Shown here piece after piece: positions 55,947 to 64,000 of a stretch of DNA of 64,000 nt (positions are counted from its first letter, which is position 1; every line of letters starts with the position of its first letter). The notes under the pieces are model-generated. The model made no database searches and was not told the origin of the DNA. It saw nothing but the letters and a program-made list of their open reading frames with translations. The position numbers were made by a program, and so were the translations under genes. The stretch comes from UBA2862 sp045658005 (GTDB taxonomy: Bacteria; Bacillota; Clostridia; Christensenellales; Aristaeellaceae). Location of the stretch: NCBI GenBank assembly GCA_045658005.1, contig JAZOUD010000122.1, forward strand, positions 47,723-111,722, read 5' to 3'.

Positions 55947-56062
55947 TCCGATCAAAGCGTAAACGCACACCGACAAAACCCGCGACAAAGGCGGTTCAAA
56001 TTAGGGATTTCGGAAACGAAGCAAATTTGAACTGACATTCTTCGGGCGGGAACAACGGAAAA

Positions 56063-56106
56063 CGGCTTCATGGGAGCAGAAACGCTCCAGTGAAGCCGCT
56101 TTCTTT
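56063..56106 (+). terminator. Terminator after giant surface protein
   Basis: CGGCTTCA-T-GGAGC pairs with GCTCC-A-TGAAGCCG, then CTTTCTTT. Confidence 0.75.
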
Positions 56107-56180
56107 ATGCACAAATCCAGCGCCGGATATTTGTGCGGATTATGCTCAGAATTAACTTGCTCTCTCGGCGGCAGGCTTTT

Positions 56181-57008
56181 TTATTGTTTAGGGTCTTGCT
56201 TTGTCCTTTCAATCCACTTTCCATACACTGCTTTCTTGAAGGCGGTATATTTTTTTTCGGGAATTGGCAGAGTCTTTCCGTTTATAAGTGTAACGGAAAA
56301 ACGCTTGATGGTTACAATATATCTCGGATTCACAAGATAGCACTCGTGGCAGCGAATGAGAAGATCCGGATGTTCTTTTTCAAGAGCTGTAGTTGGTGCG
56401 GAAGCCTGAAAATCTCCGTCTATCGTGTGCAGGATACTGTGGCGACCGTAGGTGGTGCTTTCAACCCACATGATCGTATTTGACAGGAGGTACAGGTCAG
56501 AGGAATCCATCCCGCGGAAATGAAGGGGCGTCCCCGGTTCCGGTACGGGCAGACGACCATTGTACACTTCATTTAAGTGTACGGGGTAGATATTGTCCGA
56601 CTTATGCTTCTGGTACAGGTCGGATATATGTACGACCAGCATCCGGGGAACTTTTGCCTTTGTGTCCTCCGTCTTTCGCTCGCACCACGTGATATGGATA
56701 ATCTGATCCATGGTTATGCTGCCGCCATCGGGATAATGCGTAGTGACAGGGAAAGACATCATCACTTCGCAGTAGGAATTATGGGAGGAGATATGGTCCA
56801 GGCGGACATTCCCAAGTGAAAAGGACAGAGAGTGTCTCTCGCCTGCCCAGGCATCCAGAAGCGCCTGCTTCCCGGAGAGAAACTGTCCTTTGGCAGGTCC
56901 ATACCAAAGAACCTTCTCATCTACATGATCCAAAAAGGGCTGAATCTCATTCTTATAGTAGCGCTGGACAATATCATTTGTTAGAGCGACCATTACCTTT
57001 GCTTTCAT
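56181..57008 (-). CDS. LytTR-type regulator with NTF2-like N-terminal domain
   Basis: A 275-residue protein. The N-terminal half looks like a SnoaL/NTF2-like domain (DIVQRYYKNEIQPFLDHVDE, then VLWYGPAKGQFLSGKQALLD). The C-terminal 100 residues form a LytTR DNA-binding domain (LLIRCHECYLVNPRYIVTIK, then VTLINGKTLPIPEKKYTAFK). LytTR regulators often control exported virulence or peptide systems. This one lies divergently upstream of two secreted metallopeptidases. Codon use is more AT-rich than its neighbours, hinting at acquisition. AGAGGT lies about 9 bases before the ATG. Confidence 0.85.
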   Translation of the reverse strand: MKAKVMVALTNDIVQRYYKNEIQPFLDHVDEKVLWYGPAKGQFLSGKQALLDAWAGERHSLSFSLGNVRLDHISSHNSYCEVMMSFPVTTHYPDGGSITMDQIIHITWCERKTEDTKAKVPRMLVVHISDLYQKHKSDNIYPVHLNEVYNGRLPVPEPGTPLHFRGMDSSDLYLLSNTIMWVESTTYGRHSILHTIDGDFQASAPTTALEKEHPDLLIRCHECYLVNPRYIVTIKRFSVTLINGKTLPIPEKKYTAFKKAVYGKWIERTKQDPKQ

Positions 57009-57320
57009 CTGATATTTACCTCTTCTTTCCTTTAACGATTCCCATTGCTCATAGAGTCCTGATTTCCCTATACAGTGTTATGGACGTGGCACCTCAATGC
57101 GTTCTGCCCTTGGTGTAAGACACGGAATTCATCGCTATGGAATAACGCTACATCATTATATCGCAAAACAAGGGCCGAAACAAGTTATATTAGACGGATT
57201 TGAGGTTATATTTCATAAATCATTGACATATTGCAAGAACTGTGCCATATTATTAGAAAATGGTATTATTGTTTTCACAAATAGCCATGAAAAAACCGTT
57301 ATGAAAAGGAGTGCATGAAC
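57009..57320. other. Divergent promoter region, LytTR gene and M13 peptidase
   Basis: AT-rich spacer. A rightward TTGACA is at 57223-57228, with CATATT (17 spacing) or TATTAT (19 spacing) downstream. No gene is seen. Confidence 0.5.
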
Positions 57321-59378
57321 ATGAAGAAGATGATCAGTATTCTGTTGACGTTCCTGCTTCTGGCAGGACTGGGAGCCTGTGCTTATGCGGATGAAACACC
57401 CAAAGAGACAGGCGCGATTCTGGACGGACGATGGCTGAATGCCGACATCCAGGGGAATGTGACTGAGGAGACCCCTGCTGAGCTCAAGGACGACTTCGGG
57501 CTGTTTGTCAACAAGGATTGGATTCTGCAGGCCCAGATCCCTGCCGGTGAATCCAAGACAGGTTCGATGGAGGACGTCGATCGCACGCTGATGGACCGGC
57601 AGATCGCCCTGATGAAGGACGACAGCCTCACCGGACACGACGCCGAGCTGGTTCACAAGCTGTACGCGCTGACATCGGACTGGGACTACCGCGACGCCCA
57701 GGGCGTGGAACCGGCCATGCCCACGATAGAGGCGATCCAGGGCATCGACAGCCTGGAGGCCGTCACCGGCTACCTGTGTGACAGGAACAACCTCATGCGG
57801 TTCTATCCGCTGACCATGGCCGTCAGCGCTGACTTTATCAACCCGGACATTTACATTACGCAGATCGGCACGCCCTCCCTGATGCTCCAGGATTCGGCGG
57901 AATACACCGAGCGCACCCAGGCGGGCGAGTTGTACTACACGCTGTATGAGCAGCTTGGAACGTATATGCTTACGCGGTTGGGCTACGGCGAGGAGGAAGC
58001 CGCCCAGGTGATCGAGAACGCCTTTGCCTTTGATGCGCTGTTGGCCGCGCATATCAAGCCCACGGCGACGCACTACCAGGCAGATTACTTCACGAGCCTG
58101 CTCAACTACTACAGCCCGGAGGAACTGACGGCGCTGGCGGGCGACTTCCCGATCCTGGACATGCTCCAGGCCTTCGGTTTGAAGGTTGGCGAACGCTTCC
58201 TGGTCACGGAGCCCGATTTCATCGCGGCACTGCCGGAGCTCTACACGGAGGAAAACGTCGTCCTCATGCGGGACTGGATGGCGCTGAAGGCGGCGTACTC
58301 CATGGGAACTAATTTGGATCGTGAGACCTTTAAGCAGGTGGAGGCCATCTCGAACGCTGTCATGGGCATCACCGGCGAGACCAGCGAGGACGACAACGCG
58401 CTGCAGATCGTGCTGGGCTTGCTGCCCGTGCCGATGGACAACCTATATGTCCAGGCCTACTGCACTGAGCAGCAGCGCCAGGACATGCTGGACATCATTG
58501 CGGACGTCGTGGCTTACTATCGAAAGATGCTGGAATCGGTCGACTGGCTCAGCGACGCGACCCGCGAAAAGGCCGTCGAGAAGCTGGACAACCTGCGCGT
58601 CCGAGCGGTCTACCCGGACGAGCTCGGCGACTGGTCCGACCTGGACTTCGCCGGGATCGAGACCGGCGGCAGCCTGCTGGCGGCGAACGCCGCGGTCCAG
58701 GCGTATGTGATCGCCATCCAGTCGGATAAGATCGACACCACCGTGGACAAGGACAAGTGGGATCAGCTGATAATGCGGACGGCGATGGTCAACGCCTTCT
58801 ACAATCCCCAAGACAATTCCATCAACATCCTGGCGGGCATCCTCAACGGCGAGGTCTACAACGAGGATATGAGCTACGAGCAGAAGCTGGGCGGCATCGG
58901 CACGGTCATCGGCCACGAGATCAGCCACGCCTTTGACACCAACGGCTCGCAGTTCGACAAGGACGGCGCGATCTCCAACTGGTGGACGGACGAGGACTAC
59001 GCGGCCTTCCAGAATCGAGCGGCCAAGCTGGCGACCTGGTACGACGGCTTCGTTCCCTTTGAGGGTGCGAATTACTCCGGCCAGCAGGTGCAGACCGAGG
59101 CCATCGCGGACATGGGCGGCATGAAGTGTCTGCTCGCCATCGCCGCGCAACAGGCGGACTTCGACTACGACGCCTTCTTCCGGCAGTTCGCCACCGTCTG
59201 GCGCATGCAGGGGCTGCCGGCCTATCTCGTCACGCTGGTCGCGCAGGATACTCATCCGATGCGCTATATGCGCGTCAACGCGACGCTGGCGCAGTTCGAC
59301 GATTTTATTGATTTCTACGGCATTCAGCCCGGCGACGGCATGTACGTCGCGCCGGAGGACCGGGTGGCTGTGTGGTAA
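57321..59378 (+). CDS. Exported M13-family (neprilysin-like) metallopeptidase
   Basis: A 685-residue zinc endopeptidase of the PepO/neprilysin family. The signature HExxH is in VIGHEISHAFD near residue 532 and the third ligand in EAIADMGG near 592. The substrate-binding motif NAFYNP is present. Most bacterial PepO proteins are cytoplasmic, but this one has a signal peptide (ISILLTFLLLAGLGACAYAD) with a weak lipobox-like LGAC, so it is exported or lipid-anchored. ATG 57321 is preferred over 57315 because of AAGGAG spacing. The C terminus ends VAVW, where relatives often have CxVW. Confidence 0.92.
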   Translation: MKKMISILLTFLLLAGLGACAYADETPKETGAILDGRWLNADIQGNVTEETPAELKDDFGLFVNKDWILQAQIPAGESKTGSMEDVDRTLMDRQIALMKDDSLTGHDAELVHKLYALTSDWDYRDAQGVEPAMPTIEAIQGIDSLEAVTGYLCDRNNLMRFYPLTMAVSADFINPDIYITQIGTPSLMLQDSAEYTERTQAGELYYTLYEQLGTYMLTRLGYGEEEAAQVIENAFAFDALLAAHIKPTATHYQADYFTSLLNYYSPEELTALAGDFPILDMLQAFGLKVGERFLVTEPDFIAALPELYTEENVVLMRDWMALKAAYSMGTNLDRETFKQVEAISNAVMGITGETSEDDNALQIVLGLLPVPMDNLYVQAYCTEQQRQDMLDIIADVVAYYRKMLESVDWLSDATREKAVEKLDNLRVRAVYPDELGDWSDLDFAGIETGGSLLAANAAVQAYVIAIQSDKIDTTVDKDKWDQLIMRTAMVNAFYNPQDNSINILAGILNGEVYNEDMSYEQKLGGIGTVIGHEISHAFDTNGSQFDKDGAISNWWTDEDYAAFQNRAAKLATWYDGFVPFEGANYSGQQVQTEAIADMGGMKCLLAIAAQQADFDYDAFFRQFATVWRMQGLPAYLVTLVAQDTHPMRYMRVNATLAQFDDFIDFYGIQPGDGMYVAPEDRVAVW

Positions 59379-59390
59379 TACGAACAATGG

Positions 59391-59414
59391 CGGCGGCGCT
59401 AACCAGCGCCGCCG
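59391..59414 (+). terminator. GC hairpin after M13 peptidase
   Basis: CGGCGGCGCT-AACC-AGCGCCGCCG, a 10-bp perfect stem without a T tract. Confidence 0.5.
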
Positions 59415-59532
59415 TGATAATACACGTTAGGAAAGTGAATGTGTTTTGAAGAGTTGGTTGACTGTCTGAAGCAGAAATGAGATAATCTATTTTGGTTTTG
59501 CCCCAGATGAATACAAAGAGGAGGTCATTGGA

Positions 59533-61401
59533 ATGTTGAGAAGATTGGCATTACTTTTGACGTTAGCGCTTTTGCTGTCTGTCGTGGTCACAGCCGCGTC
59601 GGAGGAGACGTTGCCGACAACCTGGGATATTTCGAGCGTCTATGCCAGCGTAGACGAATGGCAGGCGGATTACGACACTGTCATGGAGATGTTGAATAAC
59701 TACGAACAGTTCCGTGGCAAGCTGAACAACGCGCAGGACATCTACGATTATCTTCAGTTTGCCTATTACACTGAGCTGACACGGCTTCAAAGCAAGCTGA
59801 GCCTCTATGCCGACCTCGGCTCAAGCCTTGACTCGACTGACCCGGTATTCACCCAGCTGAACGCTCAGCTGAGCGCCATGAATACCAAGGAAGCCCAGAT
59901 TACCGCCTTCGCTGACCCGGAGATTTTCAGCCTTTCCATGGAAGAACGGGAAGCAATCTTCTCCGATCCGCTGTTTGCCGATTACACCTATGCGGTGAAG
60001 CGCTATACCGATCCTAAATCCCAGCCCCTGGGCGAGGAGGCCAACACCGCGATGGCCACGATTTCCATGGCTCTGGGCTATCCCTATATGGCTTTCCAGC
60101 GCATGGAGTATGTGGAGATGCCTTATCCGACCGTCACCATGCCCGACGGTACGGTTCAGGAGCTGACCGATGCCGCCTACGATGATATCCTGCATTCCGA
60201 CGAATACACCCGTGAATTCAAGGCAGAGGTCAACAAGCTGTACGGCTCCCGCGCCAAGGACTACATCAATACCATGGCGACGCTGCTGGAGGGCAATGCG
60301 AAGCAGGCTTATGCCAGTGCGCTCCTGAGCCATTTCGAGACGACCCGTGAAGCCCAGTTGTACGCCTATGATGTGGATCCCAGCGTATACGACATGCTGA
60401 TCGAATGTGCCCATGAGGGCATCGCGGACTATCAGCGCTACTACCGCGCCCACGCCCGCGGCCTGGGTCTGGATGAGCAATATCCCTTCGACATGGCGAC
60501 CTATGTTTCCGACTTCAATCCCGGCAAGGTCGACTATGATGACGCCGTCGCCGAAGTCACCGACGCACTGAGCATATTAGGCGAGGACTACATCGACACC
60601 TTCAAGGGCATACTTTCCAGCGGCCATGTGGATGTCTATCCCAACGACACCAAGACCACCGGAGCCTTTGAAACACAGCCCTCCTCTGATTATCTTCCCT
60701 GGGTGTTGTTCAACTATAACGGCTATGCAAACGATGTCAGCACGATTGCTCACGAGATGGGTCACGCCATGTATGATGCGCTGACCACCGCAAACCAGCC
60801 GAAGCAGTATCGCAGCCCCACCATATTTACCCAGGAGGTGGCCTCCACCACCAATGAACTGATCTACTACAATTACAAGATGTCACACGCCTCAAATGAC
60901 GATGAGAAGCTCTACTATCTTCAGAACGCCCTTGATCTGTTCACTGGCACCTTCTTTAACCAGGTGCTCTTCGCGGAATTTGAGGATGATTTTTACAGGA
61001 TCGTGGAGGCCGGCGGCGCGCTGGATGGCGAGGCCCTGAGCGACAGGTATCTTGAGCTCTTGAATACCTATCGGGGCGACACGGTCATCAGTTTCCCGGA
61101 GACCAAATATCGCTGGGCAGATATCCCGCACTTTTACTATGTGTACTATGTATACCAGTACGCGACATCCATCTCCTACGCCGCGTCCATCGCTCAGGGT
61201 ATACTGAATGGCGAGGAAAATGCCGTGGAGAACTACCTCAACTTCCTGAAGGCCGGACACAGCGCCGCCCCTCAGACCCTACTGTCCATAGCCGGTGTTG
61301 ATCCACTGAATGCGGAAACCTACCACGCAGCCATGGATTACTTTAAGGGTCTGGTGGACGAGTACGAACGCCTGGTGGATATCAAGATTCAGAACTCATA
61401 A
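59533..61401 (+). CDS. Exported oligoendopeptidase F (M3 family)
   Basis: A 622-residue M3B-type peptidase. The zinc motif HEMGH is near residue 407 (STIAHEMGHAMYD), with the third ligand Glu in FTQEVASTTNE near 435. The N terminus is a signal peptide (RLALLLTLALLLSVVVTAAS), unusual because PepF is normally cytoplasmic. It follows the exported M13 enzyme in the same direction, suggesting an extracellular peptide-degrading pair. GAGGAGG is the ribosome-binding site. Confidence 0.92.
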   Translation: MLRRLALLLTLALLLSVVVTAASEETLPTTWDISSVYASVDEWQADYDTVMEMLNNYEQFRGKLNNAQDIYDYLQFAYYTELTRLQSKLSLYADLGSSLDSTDPVFTQLNAQLSAMNTKEAQITAFADPEIFSLSMEEREAIFSDPLFADYTYAVKRYTDPKSQPLGEEANTAMATISMALGYPYMAFQRMEYVEMPYPTVTMPDGTVQELTDAAYDDILHSDEYTREFKAEVNKLYGSRAKDYINTMATLLEGNAKQAYASALLSHFETTREAQLYAYDVDPSVYDMLIECAHEGIADYQRYYRAHARGLGLDEQYPFDMATYVSDFNPGKVDYDDAVAEVTDALSILGEDYIDTFKGILSSGHVDVYPNDTKTTGAFETQPSSDYLPWVLFNYNGYANDVSTIAHEMGHAMYDALTTANQPKQYRSPTIFTQEVASTTNELIYYNYKMSHASNDDEKLYYLQNALDLFTGTFFNQVLFAEFEDDFYRIVEAGGALDGEALSDRYLELLNTYRGDTVISFPETKYRWADIPHFYYVYYVYQYATSISYAASIAQGILNGEENAVENYLNFLKAGHSAAPQTLLSIAGVDPLNAETYHAAMDYFKGLVDEYERLVDIKIQNS

Positions 61402-61482
61402 CATTCGGTATATTCTGTTCTGTGACAGCTGCATCCTGAATGCGGCGAGGAAACGAAAAGAAAAAATAGAGCGTATTTTGAA

Positions 61483-61532
61483 CAATCAAACGATGCACCC
61501 AGACCCAGCCGTCAGGGTGCATCGTTTGATTG
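61483..61532. terminator. Perfect 18-bp hairpin after M3 peptidase
   Basis: CAATCAAACGATGCACCC and its exact complement around a 14-base loop. Confidence 0.75.
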
Positions 61533-61569
61533 TACGAGAATGAGCAGAATTTTGTGGGGACGGGGAGGC

Positions 61570-61583
61570 AAATACTGATTTAT
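61570..61583. repeat. Half copy of stop-region palindrome
   Basis: AAATACTGATTTAT with no partner arm downstream. Confidence 0.65.
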
Positions 61584-61631
61584 CATTCCTCCCTTGGAAG
61601 AAACTACCAGTGTACATTTGTCCAAAAATCA

Positions 61632-61660
61632 TTGACTGTGGTTCGGAATAATGATATAAT
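61632..61660 (+). promoter_or_regulatory. Promoter 1 of duplicated leader
   Basis: TTGACT (61632-61637) and TATAAT (61655-61660), 17 bases apart, followed by TTGGACGAAAAGATGACAGG. Confidence 0.75.
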
Positions 61661-61925
61661 TTGGACGAAAAGATGACAGGGACGAAGTGAAGGAAGGACC
61701 GGGTCGCGCATCGCCGGGGCCCTCCCGCGCACAGCGGGGCGGCGAGGCGACCGGCAGGGACAGGGGAGGACGTCCAAGCCCCGGCAGTACGCTTTGGAGA
61801 AGCATCGACAGCGGCGGAATTGTGTCATGCCGCGAAGCGGGCTGTATCGCGAAAAAGGAAGGAGGGATCCGTGTTAGGAATTGTGTGGCAAAACCCTTAA
61901 ATTTCCCGGTTGGCCCGATAAACGG

Positions 61926-61954
61926 TTGACGGGCAGGGAATTAAATGCTATAAT
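61926..61954 (+). promoter_or_regulatory. Promoter 2, upstream of secreted SH3-like protein 1
   Basis: TTGACG (61926-61931) and TATAAT (61949-61954), 17 bases apart, followed by TTGTGACGAAAACATGACAG. This is closely similar to the sequence after promoter 1. Confidence 0.78.
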
Positions 61955-62104
61955 TTGTGACGAAAACATGACAGGCGTTGTTGAAGCGCTGGTCAGAGCG
62001 TGTCGTACTTCACCGGGTGGCCTGAACGCGCCGCCTTGCGCCGGAAGGGTCCCAGAGTGAACGAGTGACAAGCGAAAAAAGCATATCTGAAGGAGGAGAA
62101 AGAA

Positions 62105-62752
62105 ATGAGTAAAATGAAGAAGGTCATCGCGGCGCTGCTGGTGCTGACGATGGTACTGGCCCTGGTGGGTTCCGCCATGGCGGATTGCAAGTTCAAAGAG
62201 GGCGTCTGCGTGAAGTTCACCAAGAATACCGTCGCCTACAACCACAAAGGTGGCAAGGCCACCAGCACAATCGTGCGCAAGGGCTCCGTCGCGGTCGTCA
62301 ATCGTGTGAGCGGCAATTGGGTCGAACTGATCCTGGACTATTCCGGCATCACCCGCTGGTTCAAGACCGACAATCTCGAGGTCACCACAAAGGGCAGGTA
62401 TGTCCCGGTGGTTGGCGAGGAGCTTTACATCTATGTCACCTATTCCCAGGGCGGCGTGGGCAAGTCCGTCGAGCTGATGACCTTTGACGACGACGACCCG
62501 AAGAATGAGTCTGATTACGACAACCTGCGCATCAGCGCCGATTGCTACAAGCATGTCAAGGCAACCGCTTCCGTGTGGCTGCACAAGGAATCCAGCCTGA
62601 AGAAGAACTATGGCATCGCGCTGCACAAGGGCGACAAGGTGACCTATCGTCGCAAGTGGGGCATTGATTCTCGATTCATCGTCTTCTACGGCGTGAAGTA
62701 CAAGGGCAAGTGCCTGTGGGTCTCCTCTCGCTATTCCAAGCTGGTGAAGTAA
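62105..62752 (+). CDS. Small secreted SH3-like protein 1
   Basis: A 215-residue exported protein. The signal peptide (KKVIAALLVLTMVLALVGSA) is cleaved near MADC. The mature protein is basic and Cys-containing, with what looks like two SH3-like beta domains (VRKGSVAVVNRVSGNWVELI, then TASVWLHKESSLKKNYGIAL). It is a paralogue of the gene at 63029, sharing signal peptide and C-terminal pattern (KGKCLWVSSRYSK versus HKCSKVWVSSNFVK). AAGGAGGAG precedes the start. Wall or glycan binding is a guess from the SH3-like fold. Confidence 0.75.
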   Translation: MSKMKKVIAALLVLTMVLALVGSAMADCKFKEGVCVKFTKNTVAYNHKGGKATSTIVRKGSVAVVNRVSGNWVELILDYSGITRWFKTDNLEVTTKGRYVPVVGEELYIYVTYSQGGVGKSVELMTFDDDDPKNESDYDNLRISADCYKHVKATASVWLHKESSLKKNYGIALHKGDKVTYRRKWGIDSRFIVFYGVKYKGKCLWVSSRYSKLVK

Positions 62753-62762
62753 CAGGTTACAG

Positions 62763-62794
62763 GCAAAAGCGGCGGACTGTTGTCCGTCGCTTTC
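62763..62794 (+). terminator. Terminator after SH3-like protein 1
   Basis: AAAAGCGGCGGAC-TGTT-GTCCGTCGCTTT with one mismatch. Confidence 0.75.
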
Positions 62795-62842
62795 AAAGCG
62801 TTTGGCGTACAATCCCGGGTCAATAATTATGTGTTCGGGTTA

Positions 62843-62871
62843 TTGACTTTATTGCTAAATTATGTTAGAAT
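62843..62871 (+). promoter_or_regulatory. Promoter of SH3-like protein 2
   Basis: TTGACT (62843-62848) and TAGAAT (62866-62871), 17 bases apart. A leader of about 150 bases follows. Confidence 0.72.
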
Positions 62872-63028
62872 AGGCACGGTTTGATGAACAGCATTGCGTT
62901 CTGCAAGCGCGGCGTCGTTCAGTCAGGTCGATTTGCACCTCGGCGCAACGGAAGACCGCGGTATCTCCATCGCGCGTTGGTGTGAATGAATACATCTTAT
63001 TGGATTATTCTGTAGGAGGGACATATCT

Positions 63029-63697
63029 ATGAAGAAGTTCGTATCCATTCTGCTGGTACTGACGATGGTTCTGGCACTGGCGGGCACCGCTATGGCAGCC
63101 TGCAAGATCACCAAGAACACTTGGGTCTTCTTCTGTAAGGACGCCAATGCCTATACTGCGGCCAGGTCCAGCAAGAAGACCAACAACGTCGTGCAGAAGG
63201 GCTCCCATGCCTGGTGCGACAGGGTTTGCGGCGATTATGCCCGCGTGATCGTAAACGTGGACGACAACACCAAGCGTTGGTTCAAGGTCTCTGCCCTGAA
63301 AGAGTATGAGGAGGCCGACGAGAACCCCACGACTTACGTCGTCTGGGCCAAGGGCGGCCATGGCATGTCCGAATCCGTCGATACCACGAAGGTCTCCGGC
63401 CTCAAGGGCCTGTATGTCAAGGTCACCGGCCACACCAACCTGCGCAAGGATGCCGGCATGGAGTGCAAGAGCCAGGGCGTCGTCGAGAAGTGCACGCTGC
63501 TGAAGTGCACCGGCAAGGTCGGCTACGACAACCGCTATCAGCGTATCTACAACTGGATCCAGGTCAATCACAAGTGCAGCAAGGTGTGGGTTTCTTCCAA
63601 CTTCGTCAAGACGAACCACCTCGGCTATGTGAAGCTGTATGACTGCAAGGGCAATCTTGTCAGACTGATGGATATAAAGGCAATCTTGTCAGACTGA
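63029..63697 (+). CDS. Small secreted SH3-like protein 2
   Basis: A 222-residue exported paralogue of the preceding gene. The signal peptide is KKFVSILLVLTMVLALAGTA, cleaved near MAAC. Two SH3-like segments follow (VVQKGSHAWCDRVCGDYARV, then VTGHTNLRKDAGMECKSQGV). It is Cys-rich (at least eight Cys), so disulphides are plausible. The last 16 codons cover a 29-bp tandem duplication that shifts frame and moves the stop codon; the ancestral end was probably LMDIRPAN. GTAGGAGGG precedes the ATG. Confidence 0.75.
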   Translation: MKKFVSILLVLTMVLALAGTAMAACKITKNTWVFFCKDANAYTAARSSKKTNNVVQKGSHAWCDRVCGDYARVIVNVDDNTKRWFKVSALKEYEEADENPTTYVVWAKGGHGMSESVDTTKVSGLKGLYVKVTGHTNLRKDAGMECKSQGVVEKCTLLKCTGKVGYDNRYQRIYNWIQVNHKCSKVWVSSNFVKTNHLGYVKLYDCKGNLVRLMDIKAILSD

Positions 63698-63704
63698 TGG
63701 ATAT
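63650..63704 (+). repeat. 29-bp tandem duplication at gene end
   Basis: GGCAATCTTGTCAGACTGAT and six more bases start at 63650 and again at 63679, exact over 26 bases. The period of 29 shifts the reading frame, creating the present TGA stop inside the second copy. Confidence 0.92.
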
Positions 63705-63954
63705 CCGCCCAGCGAATTAATCTTCCTGACACGGCATTTGGGCCATGGCTCCGTGCCGCGCAGGCGGTCAATCCCTTTGACTCCGGTCCGCGAGCGCTCC
63801 AGGCGCCCACCGCGGATGGGCGTTTGAAGCGACTTGCGGATGCAAACGAGCGATGGATCAGGGTTCCGCGGACCGATGATTCCACGAGGCGTTTGCATAG
63901 CGGGTGCCAAAGCCCCGGGCGAATGGCCCGGGGCTTTGGCGTGGGCAGAGAGGC
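63698..63954. other. Spacer after SH3-like protein 2
   Basis: No gene is seen. It contains complementary GGTCCGCG and CGCGGACC blocks about 85 bases apart, near-duplicate GATGCAAACG/CGTTTGCAT sequences, and then a strong terminator. Confidence 0.5.
63906..63940 (+). terminator. Terminator after SH3-like protein 2
   Basis: GCCAAAGCCCCGGGC-GAATG-GCCCGGGGCTTTGGC, a 15-bp perfect stem. Confidence 0.8.
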
Positions 63955-63991
63955 AAATACTGATTTGTCGCAACGCGACAAATCAGTATTT
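63955..63991. repeat. Stop-region palindrome, copy 8
   Basis: AAATACTGATTTGTCGC, loop AAC, GCGACAAATCAGTATTT, a perfect 17-bp arm at the window edge. Confidence 0.93.
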
Positions 63992-64000
63992 CCCGCCGCT

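Larger units (their letters stand above)
61402..62104. other. Long spacer with two promoters and leader
   Basis: The spacer contains a perfect hairpin (61483-61532), a half palindrome (61570-61583), two promoters with similar downstream sequence (61632-61660 and 61926-61954), and a strong AAGGAAGGAGG before a GTG with only 9 codons (61871-61900). No conventional gene is seen. Confidence 0.6.

Noticed and set aside
61687..61929. An 80-codon frame in the spacer before SH3-like protein 1
   Set aside because: No ribosome-binding site; Arg/Gly/Pro-rich translation of a GC-rich leader.

Overview
The window is a GC-rich (roughly 60 percent by eye) bacterial chromosome segment. It is most likely from an endospore-forming, gut-type Clostridia (Bacillota). 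The evidence is SpoIIP, a T-box leader on hisS-aspS, FabK as the enoyl-ACP reductase, a PadR/HAAS pair, BspA-type leucine-rich repeat and InlB-type repeat surface proteins, and near-consensus TTGACA/TATAAT promoters. A Christensenellales/Aristaeella-like lineage is a guess and cannot be proved from the sequence.

Layout. 1-720: eroded secreted-protein gene. 815-5780: hisS-aspS-cysS, read leftward from one T-box leader. 5858-7463: AAA-ATPase/PD-(D/E)XK protein. 7512-11298: ribosomal and translocation genes in an unusual order (rplJ-rplL, then rpmG-secE-nusG-rplK-rplA; no rpoBC). 11388-23442: five secreted proteins (a BspA-type LRR protein, a clostripain-like protease and three tandem L,D-transpeptidase paralogues). 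23527-26397: Nudix hydrolase, Mrp ATPase and MATE exporter. 26421-27556: IS5-type element. 27639-29053: a secreted orphan and a repeat-rich spacer. 29054-34566: TetM-like GTPase, M19 dipeptidase, a DHDPS/NAL-family lyase and an autoregulated PadR-HAAS unit. 34627-37238: PAS-GGDEF-EAL-PAS protein. 37288-42605: type II fatty-acid operon (MarR, fabH, acpP, fabK, fabG, fabF, fabZ). 42632-42899: nested inverted-repeat element. 42984-49456: cutC with an AraC regulator, hicAB, a PanE-like reductase, an XRE regulator, and a DUF1614-like gene with spoIIP. 49710-55946: a 2078-residue surface protein. 56181-63697: LytTR regulator, secreted M13 and M3 metallopeptidases, and two small secreted SH3-like paralogues.

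The most unusual feature is a dispersed family of short perfect palindromes (arm close to AAATACTGATTTGTCG). They sit at gene ends, and in several genes they supply the TGA stop codon itself. A second simple-sequence family (AATGAGG/AATTAGG units) supplies the hisS stop codon. A 268-bp structured element at 42632-42899 has the same palindrome arms at its ends and may be the long form of the family. The hisS leader carries GACAC at the expected specifier position. This contains both an Asp and a His codon, matching the aspS and hisS genes it precedes.

Several groups look like working units: the aminoacyl-tRNA synthetase operon under T-box control, the FAS-II operon with its own MarR repressor, PadR-HAAS under a palindrome that encloses a consensus promoter, and a long run of exported cell-wall or protein-degrading enzymes.
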